Part shown: piece by piece, positions 9,986 to 19,470 of the stretch | Layout: each line of letters begins with the position of its first letter | Position numbering within the stretch: position 1 is the stretch's first letter | Source of the DNA: Sphaeroforma sirkka | Taxonomy: Eukaryota > Opisthokonta > Ichthyosporea > Ichthyophonida | DNA: 36,300 nt | NCBI GenBank assembly: GCA_001586965.3 | Contig: LUCW03002123.1 | Coordinates: 1-36,300 of the forward strand | Direction: 5' to 3' | Notes under the pieces: generated by a model | The model's input: the letters and a program-made list of their open reading frames with translations, nothing else | The model's database searches: none | What the model was told of the DNA's origin: nothing | Made by a program: the position numbers and the translations under genes

Positions 9986-10894
9986 GCGGTCGATCAATAT
10001 AAATCTGATGGAATATTTAGTAAAATAAGAGTAGTACTAGACTCGCCAATCAACAAACAAATTCTGCAACATAGTTTTCCCTTACCAAAGATAAGCGAGA
10101 TACTATGCAAAATGGAAGGTACGACTATCTTTTCCAAGGTAGATTTAAAAGCTGCATTCCATCAATTACAAATATATGAACCGCATAGGAAATACTCTTC
10201 CTTTACTTGGCAAGGTAAGAAGTACCAGTTTAAAGGTGCACCTGAAGGCTTACACATGTTACCTTCTTTTTTCCAACAAGTTATGATGGAACTATTTCCG
10301 GACCTGTTGGATAACGTATCAGTATATTTAGATGATATAGATATCTTTACAAAGACAGCACATGAACATGCTAAACTCGTTCAGGAAGTCCTTAAGCGAC
10401 TAAACCATGCCAAACTTAAGATTAACGAGGACAAGTGTTCTTTTGCAATAAAAACACTCTTACTTGGTTACAAGGTATCTGCAGCAGGGGTAGAAATTGA
10501 TCCTGGCAAGAAGCAATTTCTGTTGGATTTATCAACACGATTACTGGAAGAGATGTTAATTCTGTGTGTGGGTTTGTTAACTTCGTCTCGGATTCGGTAC
10601 CTCATCTTCCTCATTACTTAAAGCCTTTCAGTCACCTACGGCTGCACAAAGGACCTTTGGGAAAGCTCTGGACTAAAGAATGTGATGATGCATTCAAGCT
10701 AGTCAAAAGTAAAGTAATGGACGCGCCCATCATGCAATACCCTGTGAATGGCGTCCCATTCCAAGTAGCAACCGACGCTTCAGATCGAGCGGTAGGTGGA
10801 GTGCTTTACCAAACGATAAATGGTAAACCGCGCTACATACAATTATTTAGCAAGAGTTATAGTAAGAGTCAACGGAATCACCCTACCGTTAAAC
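9982..10894 (+). pseudogene. A' pol fragment: RT and RNase H (right of element E)
   Basis: This resumes exactly where 1880 stopped, after the duplicated CTTA. It encodes LAVDQYKSDG, VVLD, KVDLKAAFHQ, GAPEGLHM, YLDD and the RT end, then, after a break near 10540, CGFVNF and the RNase H segment ATDASDRAVGGVLYQ. A three-base loss removes one residue beside VVLD. It ends at HPTVK where a B-family LTR begins (10895). DNA identity to element A (14412-15334) is high, so A' is an older member of the same family. Confidence 0.9.
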
Positions 10895-11038
10895 TGTAGT
10901 AAAAGTCCCCTTAAACCACTATCAGTGTGGAGTTTGAATTAGTTTACAATTAATTCACACGAGGTGAATTATTTGTAGACTACGTAGACAATCAAATATA
11001 AGAATAAATACACCGCACTGAGCCTCAGAGAGACTCAG
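10895..11038 (+). repeat. B-family LTR, left part (split by element A)
   Basis: It matches 33913-34055, starting 'tgtagtaaaagtcccc'. The LTR is cut at CTCAG by element A and continues at 18608. The start TGTAGTAAA is a perfect inverted copy of the end TTTACTACA at 18639-18647. AATAAA at 11003-11008 is a possible polyadenylation signal. It abuts the RNase H fragment of A'. Confidence 0.85.
11035..11038. repeat. Target-site duplication TCAG, left side of element A
   Basis: TCAG stands before the 5' LTR (11039) and again after the 3' LTR (18608-18611). Removing element A and one TCAG restores a B LTR like 33913-34090. Confidence 0.8.
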
Positions 11039-11634
11039 TGTAGAAATACGGCCTCCGGTCAGTCTAAAATATCAAGATCAATTGAGATAATACATTGGTT
11101 TTTATTTGTATTTTAAATAATTTAGTACAAGCTCTTTTTCCAATATTTCCAAAGTGTTCTAAATTAACTTTGATGGCTCCAATAGCCTGAGTATTTGGTA
11201 TGACTCATCTACTTGGACCTATTTGAGACATTAGTAGATGTAGGATATTATAAACTAAATTTTATATTCTCCGAACTACTACTTACAGATTTTGGTCCTC
11301 CCGCCAATCTCTAAAATCCAATAAGTCTTTTTCTTTTTTTAACTTTTCTTCAGATGGAACTTTACTTATATCAGCTAATGTATTAACGTGACTTACGTTA
11401 TTATGTCTATTTACAAATTAGGCAAGTGGTCATGAACACTTAGTACTTCTAGTGAAAATTATTCAATAAAGAACAGCTAGAGGTACGCCCTGTGTGATCG
11501 AGGATATTTAAGCTCTTAACAAGAGGCAGTCCAGATCATTCTTACACAAGCTATCACTGCTAAATCCTAACTGACTAAATTGTATTTTAGTTTATTATAG
11601 TTTGAAACCTAGTAATTTTCCATCGAATTTTACA
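11039..11634 (+). repeat. Element A 5' LTR
   Basis: It starts 'tgtagaaatacgg' and ends 'ttttaca'. It is nearly identical to 18009-18607; differences include a few substitutions (for example cagtccaga/cagtcccga) and T-run lengths. AATAAA at 11465-11470 may serve polyadenylation. No clear tRNA-complementary primer site follows at 11635. Confidence 0.95.
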
Positions 11635-11713
11635 TATTTTTCAGTTATTTAGTAGTTACAGTAGTGTACTGCTTCTAGACTGTCTGACATCGATTTACTA
11701 TCCAGCAAATACT

Positions 11714-13681
11714 ATGGCTAAGGGTACTTCTAAAGGCAAGGGAGCCGCTAGCTCTAAGCCTGCTAAGCCTGCCGAGGTTCCTGAGGTCCCTGTGGAAACA
11801 CCTAGCCTGTCTGGAGTTGAGCCTGCCGAGGAAACTGTTGGGGAAGCAAATTCTGAGGTTGGTACAGAGGACTATTCTGAGGATGACTCGTCGGATCCTA
11901 AAGCCTTGGAAGAAGAGGTATTTACTACCGCGGAAAGGCTCGCCAGCGTCCGTGTATCACCTAGGAGTGAAGCTCAGGACCCCAGCTTGCCCCCTGACCA
12001 CGTGCCGTCAAATATTGGGGATAAACGTCGAAAGGCTGGAAAATTCGTGGATACGAATGTCGGGGACATTATAACTCCACATCTAAAGGACACTCCAGCA
12101 CAAATCCGGAGTGAAAAGGAAGTATTGGACCTGTCCGAAAATTTCGGTTTCGCCATCGATGGAGAAGCCATTCCATTCAGCTCAAATCTTGGGGCCGAAG
12201 CTGAGGACGCCATAACTCGACAACGAGTGGTTGGATCCTCTCAATCTCGACGCCAATTGAACCGCACTGAAGCGCTCTTGAAGGAGCTAGCGGCAGCAGC
12301 AGTTGTGGACCCCTCTATCGTGTCCCACTTGGCTGATATTCTTCCTATACCAAAGAAGAAGAAAAAATCGGGCCCAGTTTCGAACCCGAGACCTACTGGT
12401 TTACCAGCCAGTATGTTTACTACTAAGCCAGTTACCACTGGCGAGAGAGAAAATATTTCAAAATTTAATCTCTATAGCTCTGATGCTACCATTGACCATC
12501 CTCTTGACAAACCTAACCCTGTCAGAAGATATGATCGTATGGAACTCGATGAGGCTTACCATCCTCGTAATATCGACCCTCATTTGCCAACTAACCCTGG
12601 TAATCACGATTTTGGTAATCGCTACACCAGTACCTCGTTAGAGAGTTCCCGCTCTAATCCTGAGGATGAGGAAGTGAGAACCAGACATACTCGTCTCAGG
12701 CTATTACGCTCTGGTATGCAAGTCCTTGAGGACCGTCTATTGAATGACTCTGACCTTGACGATAGGAAAGCGGATAACATTCGCTATCTAATCGATAACA
12801 AGAGAAAGGAAATAGACATCAACTTGGCACTAGCAGCCCGTAGCACTGAGCATGAGCCTCATGAACACTTGGAACCAAGCTTTATAAAGCAGCTAGGTAA
12901 CGCGCAGGCTGAGGTCGATTTCTCTACTAATGAGAGTACAGTGGAGACACTGAAGGCCTTCGACCAACTTAAGGAGTCTGCCAGCCTTAAGGATAAGCAG
13001 ATGATGAATGCCTTTATTCATTTCTGTGAGCCAGGTGAATGGCGAACTATCTTGAAGGCTCATGAGCCCAACTGGAAAGCCCTACCCTGGCACCAGTTGC
13101 GTGATAATATACTTAACACCTTTTTTTGAAGATGCACGTGACCGTGAACTTTTAGAGACTCGCAAGTTCTTTGCGAACGATACCACTATTCGAGGTGCTC
13201 TAGCTCGTATGACACATATGAATACTCGGATGGGTGGTCGTACCTATACTGGCGAATATTTATTAATTTGTCAGATGATGGAGACTCTGGGAGCTAACCT
13301 CTTTAAGAAAGTCAATGATGACATCATCGCCTATGGTGATTTGCGATCTATGCCTTGGTCTGTCTTTGAGAAGATAGTTCACAAGCATACCAATTCCTCT
13401 ACTAGAGTACTTAGTACCACGAGCTACACCCAGCCCACTAAGCGAAACGCAGTAGAGACTAATACTGCGCGTAGTACTAAGAAACCTCGCACTACTACTG
13501 GAGGGGGTACTACCTCACAAAACGTAATGGCAAGTGGAATGGTAGACACGACCCTGTTAAGTGTGCACCAGGCAAGCCAGATTTTGGACACTATATGAAA
13601 GAGTGTGCTACTTGCAAGGGTACTAACGGTTGGCACAAAGAGGATTGCAAGGACTTACCGGACGTCCAAGTTAAGCACTGA
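11714..13681 (+). pseudogene. Element A gag (capsid and zinc knuckle), one frameshift
   Basis: ATG at 11714 opens 471 codons ending at a TGA (13127-13129) inside a T7 run. The protein continues in the -1 frame with FFEDARDRELLETRKFF and runs on to about 13570. The zinc knuckle CATCKGTNGWHKEDC (C-x2-C-x6-H-x3-C, about 13609-13653) lies in the frame that ends at the UGA of 13679-13681. The N-terminal third is rich in Pro, Glu, Ser and Lys and probably disordered; the later part is helical and probably capsid. Gag builds the particle and the knuckle binds RNA. The T7 break is likely an indel, although a slippery site is conceivable. Confidence 0.85.
13679..13681 (+). promoter_or_regulatory. In-frame UGA between element A gag and pol (candidate readthrough site)
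   Basis: The zinc-knuckle frame ends ...VQVKH-TGA and the protease frame continues without a shift as CAG TAC CAT ATG. An ATG lies ten bases downstream (13691), so re-initiation is the alternative. Element E has UGA and family B has UAG at the same boundary. Confidence 0.6.
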
Positions 13682-16173
13682 CAGTACCATATGTGTGCAC
13701 TAGAGCAAGATTATGAGAAAATGTTCAATAAAATTTATACCAAAGGAGATGCACGTATCTTTCAAGCAGTTTTCGTAAATGGAGAAAAAGTTATGGCACT
13801 ATTTGATCCAGGGCTGAAGTCTCTGCTATCTCACGCCGAGTAGCCTACGCTACAGATATGGCTGTCCATAACGAAACAACTGATTTAATCTTGGGAAATG
13901 GCAAAGTTACTACTTGCGAACAAGCCATTGACTATGCACACATAATGCTGTCAGATAGAAGAGAAGTGAAGACTCACCTAATCGTTACTGACATGTCTCA
14001 GAAATACGATTTAATTATAGGTATGACTGATCTTCTCAGTTTAGGTATAACACTCACTGGTCTGCCTAATGGGCTAGACCCGAATAAAGATCAGTCAGAT
14101 GATAATATGTTAAAGATACCTAAACCTCCGGAAGGTGAAGCAAAGGATATGATTCCGCACTTCACCGATATAATTATGGACTTAATTATACAAAACAGGA
14201 AGATTGCAATAACTGACTGGTGTATGTTTAAGTTCTCTAATGGGTACGTTAGACTTGACTTAACAAACGTCGACTTCTCTAAGTTAAAGTGTCCTTCACA
14301 TAACTACGTGAGTTGGAGACACAAAGACGTTGTCAAAACCCAAATCGAAGATTGGTTAAAACAGGGTCTAATTGAAATCAATTATGATGCAACCCCAGTT
14401 AACTTAGCTCTCTTAGCGGTCGATCAATATAAATCTGATGGAACGTTTAGTAAAACAAGAGTAGTACTAGACCTGTCGCCAATCAACAAACTAATTCCGC
14501 AACATAGTTTTCCCTTACCTAAGATAAGCGAGATACTACGCAAAATGGAGGGTGCGACTATCTTTTCCAAGATAGACTTAAAAGCTGCATTCCATCAACT
14601 ACAGATTTATGAGCCTCATAGGAGATATTTTTCCTTTACTTGGCAAGGTAAGAAGTACCAGTTTAAAGGTGCACCTGAAGGCTTACACATGTTACCTTCT
14701 TTCTTCCAACAAGTTATGATGGAACTATTTGCGGACCTGTCGTATAACGGATCAGTCTATTTAGATGATATAGTTATCTTTATAAAGACAGCACATGAAC
14801 ATGCTAAACTCGTTAAAGAAGTCTTAAAGCGACTTAATCATGCTAAACTTAAGATTAACGAAGACAAGTGTTCTTTTGCTAAAGATACTATACACTTACT
14901 TGGCTACAAAGTATCTGCAGCAGGGGTAGAATTTGATCCTGGTAAGAAACAGTTTCTGTTGGATTTATCAACACCAATTACTGGAAGAGATGTGAACTCT
15001 GTGTGTGGGTTTGTTAACTTCTTCTCGGATTCGGTACCGCATCTTTCTCATTACTTAAAGCCTTTCAGTCACCTACGGCTGCACAAAGGACCTTTGGGAA
15101 AGCTTTGGACTAAAGAATGTGATGATGCATTCAAACTAGTCAAAAGTAAAGTAATGGACGCACCCATCATGCAGTACCCTGTGGATGGTGTCCCATTCCA
15201 AGTAGCAACCGACGCTTCAGATCGAGCGGTGGGTGGAGTGCTTTACCAAACGATAAATGGTAAACCGCGCTACATACAATTCTTTAGCAAGAGTTATAAT
15301 AAGAGTCAACGGAATTACCCTACCGTTAAACAAGAGCTCCTTGCTATAGTTACTGCGCTAAGACAGTTTAAAGACTACCTTTATGGAAGTTACTTTACTG
15401 TCGCCTGTGATCAAAAGTCTTTAACATACTTAAAAGATGTGAATCCTGATTCACAGTTGGTGAGCCGCTGGCATGACATTATTGCCAAGTTCGCTTTTAA
15501 TATAACACACATACCAGGAATACATAATCATCTTCCTGACATGCTCTCTCGACTTGTGCCCGACTACCAGAAAACAGTCAAGGAGTTATTAGCAACCGAT
15601 TGGATGCTAAATAAGAAATGGTTTAACCTCGCTCAACCACGATGGGGTCCATTTACTGTTGATATGTTCGCCGCAGAACATAACAAACAGGTTTCTGAAT
15701 ATAGGTCGTTGACTCATCCTAAAGGTGATCCATTTCAGCTTGACTTATCAAAGCATAATGCGTGGGCTAACCCACCTTGTCAACTTATCGCACAGTTGTT
15801 AAATTATGTTAATATTACTAAATCTACCATTACGCTGTGTTGTCCCTTACGTAACTCCGACCCATGGATACGTGATTTAATTAATATGATTCAAGACGAA
15901 CCTATTTATGTCGACCGTGAAACCGACACGTTCTTGTATCAGGGATCCTATTCTATTAAGAAGACACCTTGGAAACACACCATTGTTTGTCGCATCGGTC
16001 CTGCAGGTACCACTAAATGGAAACCCTCAACCGAATTCTTAGCTAAACTAGAGGAGTCTAAAGAGTTTGAACAAAAGCTCAAGACTCGTACAACACATGC
16101 ACCTAACAAGATTGCAGTCGAGGTAATGCCGATTGAAACGGCATTAGATCGTAAAAAACATGGAACTAGCTAA
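13682..16173 (+). pseudogene. Element A pol part 1: protease, RT, RNase H, methyltransferase-like domain
   Basis: The frame after the UGA reaches the protease segment VMALFDPG (about 13790-13813). A base is missing in the G run at 13811-13813, and the main 771-codon frame opens at 13858. Within it are RT (FSKIDLKAAFHQ; YLDD at residues 301-304), RNase H (ATDASD around 450-455; CDQKSL; IPGIHNHLPDMLSR) and then an extra domain: VDMFAAEHNKQ near 601 and WANPPCQLI near 636, then CCPLR.SDPW and TPWKHTIVCRIGP. The position of NPPC is NPPW in E and B. The extra domain resembles the Dam-like methyltransferase of DIRS elements. The frame stops at 16173, overlapping the integrase frame by 14 bases beside an A6 run. 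Confidence 0.9.
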
Positions 16174-17881
16174 GGCCATGGATCAAAGACTCAAAACTCT
16201 AAGAGAACCTGAAGCTCGCACTCAACTACTTAATGCGCTGCTTAAAGAACAGCCAGGAGTTGCGAAACAACTGAAGAAGATACTTCAACAATCTAATGTT
16301 GTCAATTATGTATCTCAGGAGTCTACCCCTCCTGATACTGAGGTTGCCCTTTCCAACAGGACTATGGTTCATCCAGCCAGCGTTACGCAGAATCTGACTG
16401 ACTTAGAGGAGCTCGAAAGTAGAGTTAAAATTATACATAATTTAACGCATCGAGCATATGAGCATACTTATAAAATGGCTATTCGTGCAGGGCTTGATCA
16501 CCCGGCACTGAAAGAAACCATACGTGAAGTATACCGACGCTGTACTGATTGTGAAAAGAACCAGATCAAGCGATACGGTTGGGCACCCCTAAAAAGTGTG
16601 ACAGAAGACCAACCGATGCGCCGAGTCATAGTCGATTTGGTTAAACTCCCGCGATCCAAGCATACTGGCGATGTATATATCTGTCATTTCTTATGTGTGG
16701 CTTCGGGCTATAACTTGCTTTATGCAATACCGAACAAACGTCCACAAACAGTGGCAGAATTATGCTATCACGTCTTCAATGACTTCGGTTTCCCCCGAGT
16801 ACTATGTTCTGATAACGGTAGTGAGTTTTGTACCGACGTAATGGAGACACTATCAGGCATGACCCATAGGCGTGGTGTTCCTTACAAACCTCAAACGCGG
16901 GGTGAAAACGAGACACGTCATAGAGAACTTAAGAAACTCTTGCGTACCGCACTAGACGACGTTGAGGATATGTGGCCTTATCATTTGAAATGGGTCAGAC
17001 TCAAATGAATAACTGCGTGAATCCTCAAACTGGAACACTCCCGTTTCACTATTTCTTTGGCCGCTATAGTGAATTACAAGCAACGTTTGATAAAACTGCG
17101 CCCGAGAAACACGCTACCCCGTGGCTACAAAAGATCGAGCATATGCAGAACGTTGTTTACCCCTGTTTACTCGAGCACAAAAATCAAAGCGTATGACCGA
17201 TGGAATAACACTAAGAACATTGTTCAGTTCAAAGTCGGCGATTACGTTAACATTATAAATCGAAACGCCAACGTTACCAAACTCTCTTCTAAGACGATAG
17301 GACCTTTTGTTATTTCCTACCATGATGAGAAGAGTGATACTTACGAAGTGAATAACATTGATGGTACTAGCGCAACTAATCTAGGCACTCACCGTATCCC
17401 TACCTCCGAACTCTCATTCGCTCGCTCATTTGATTCTGATGTACCAGTTATGGAGTCACAAGTCAAAGATATAATTGACAAAACATCCGAAGACGGTTAC
17501 ACTTACTACAAGACCCGTTTCATGGATGGGACAGTAGCTTGGCTAACCTCCGATGCATTTCGTGAATCTCGCGACTTTCTTCGTATCTTTAATAAGAAAT
17601 GGAATAAGCGTTTACATAAGAACACACGAGATAAACGAAAAGGGTTTCCTCAGGTGACTACAAACCCTGACGGATCTGAAATTCCCTATTTGCCACCTAC
17701 TTCCTACGTGACTAAACTTTCTGATCTGCTTACCAACAGTGCAGAAAATAGTTCAAACTTACTTACTAATGAAGAACAGCCTTTGGCTATTACCTTACCA
17801 AATAATAAACGTAAGGTGCCTACATCGGAAATGGTTACTGGACCAAATACTAAACGACATAGAGTACAACATGAGTCTTGA
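16160..17881 (+). pseudogene. Element A pol part 2: integrase with GPY/F module and chromodomain-like end
   Basis: Three successive frames make one protein. 16160-17008 holds the HHCC zinc finger (HRAYEH...CTDC) and the DDE core (VIVDLV; SDNGSEF; the glutamate in PQTRGENETRHR). A break at the G run 16992-16994 leads to 16972-17196. A break at the A run 17179-17183 leads to the last frame, ending at 17881. That frame has GDYVNI...TIGPFVI (GPY/F), then a chromodomain-like block VKDIIDKT..DGYTYYKTRFMDG...TSDAF, then a linker and basic clusters (NNKRK, TKRHR) that could act as a nuclear localisation signal. Integrase joins cDNA to host DNA and the end module may choose the site. The start codon is not certain, because the upstream A6 break probably hides a continuous pol. 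Confidence 0.9.
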
Positions 17882-18008
17882 ACTCGTACATATAGGCACA
17901 TACTTACTCGATAAGTCATGACCGAAACCGTTTTTACTTTGGTTTTCGCTTTACCAACTAGATCGTATCTTAACGTACGTTTGTAGTTCTAAAAGCTACT
18001 GGGGGCTA
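17882..18008 (+). other. Element A 3' untranslated region and polypurine tract
   Basis: There is no coding potential after the integrase stop. The last bases 'gctactgggggcta' form the purine-rich primer site adjoining the LTR. The same tract is seen at 600-609 in the deleted copy. Confidence 0.7.
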
Positions 18009-18607
18009 TGTAGAAATACGGCCTCCGGTCAGTCTGAAATATCAAGATCAATTGAGATAATACATTGGTTTTTTATTTGTATTTTAAATAATTTAGTACA
18101 AGCTCTTTTTTCCAATATTTCCAAAGTGTTCTAAATTAACTTTGATGGCTCCAATAGCCTGAGTATTTGGTATGACTCATCTACTTGGACCTATTTGAGA
18201 CATTAGTAGATGTAGGATATTATAAACTAAAATTTTATAATCTCCGAACTACTACTTACAGATTTTGGTCCTACCGCCAATCTCCAAAATCCAATAAGTC
18301 TTTTTCTTTTTTTAACTTTTCTTCAGATGGAACTTTACTTATATCAGCTAATGTATTAACGTGACTTACGTTATTATGTCTATTTACAAATTAGGCAAGT
18401 GGTCATGAACACTTAGTACTTCTAGTGAAAATTATTCAATAAAGAACAGCTAGAGGTACGCCCTGTGTGATCGAGGATATTTAGGCTCTTAACAAGAGGC
18501 AGTCCCGATCATTCTTACACAAGCTATCACTGCTAAATCCTAACTGACTAAATTGTATTTTAGTTTATTATAGTTTGAAACCTAGTAATTTTCCATCGAA
18601 ATTTACA
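18009..18607 (+). repeat. Element A 3' LTR
   Basis: Near-identical to 11039-11634, ending 'atttaca' before TCAG. AATAAA at 18438-18443 is the polyadenylation candidate. The high identity of the pair implies recent insertion. Confidence 0.95.
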
Positions 18608-18647
18608 TCAGTAGGTTTTAGTATCGTATTTTGATGTGTTTACTACA
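18608..18647 (+). repeat. B-family LTR, right part
   Basis: After the repeated TCAG the sequence 'taggttttagtatcgtat' and the end 'tttactaca' match 34053-34090. With 10895-11038 it makes one LTR of about 180 bp, the 5' LTR of B1. Confidence 0.85.
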
Positions 18648-18870
18648 TTTTTACGACTAGTTACTTTAGGTGTATTATTCGATTTTATCTCGAGGATAAT
18701 AGTGGACGGAGAAGTTCATTTTATTGACAAATTACAGGAGTTGATCTCCCTCAGAACCGGATAGCCGAAAGGAGCTTGCAAAGTACGACAGGAGCAAAGT
18801 CTTCCGAGCACAGATAAGTGAAAAGAAATCCCCACCTTCCGTTTTGCTCGGTTTGATACGTTTGCGTGAT

Positions 18871-18874
<4 letters not shown>

Positions 18875-18930
<56 letters not shown>
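18875..18930. repeat. (TA)n microsatellite
   Basis: A continuous AT/TA run of about 56 bases inside the left arm; the matching run in the right arm (26095-26110) is much shorter. Confidence 0.95.
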
Positions 18931-18933
<3 letters not shown>

Positions 18934-19161
18934 GCAGATTTTTTATTATTATTATAAATCTAGAGCAAATTGGAGTGATTAGTAATATATGCAGAAATTA
19001 ACAGGTGCCCATTTTATTTAGCTGATGAGCATTTTATTTCTTCTTCTTTTTTTTCTATAAAAAAATATAGTTATCCGACCATCCGGTCGAATACTACTAC
19101 TTTTATTTAAAAGATATAATTATATATATATCCGTTTTGCTCGGTTTGATACGCTTGCGTG

Positions 19162-19310
<149 letters not shown>

Positions 19311-19470
19311 TTTATGCAGCAGATTTTTAAAATTATTTTAAATCTAGAGCAAATTGGAGTGATTAGTAATATATGCAATTTTTTAGCATTTTTTTATTTC
19401 TAAATTTTTATAGATTAATTAGTCATCCGACCATTTCCCAACAACCATTTATTCTTCTTTTGATTTTTTA

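Larger units (their letters stand above)
11039..18607 (+). mobile_element. Element A: Ty3/gypsy-type LTR retrotransposon
   Basis: A 7.6-kb element with LTRs of 596 and 599 bp that differ at only a handful of positions, so it is the youngest insertion here. Order: LTR, gag (11714-13681), in-frame UGA, protease/RT/RNase H/methyltransferase-like domain (13682-16173), integrase and chromodomain-like end (16160-17881), polypurine tract, LTR. It sits inside a B-family LTR with a TCAG duplication. All catalytic motifs I looked for are encoded. Five single-base frame breaks, each at a homopolymer run, interrupt the reading frame. Confidence 0.95.

Noticed and set aside
16160..16173. Programmed frameshift separating RT-methyltransferase and integrase frames of element A
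   Set aside because: The change sits on an A6 run and one base fewer gives a continuous frame. Since other element A breaks are also homopolymer indels, a deliberate signal is not supported.
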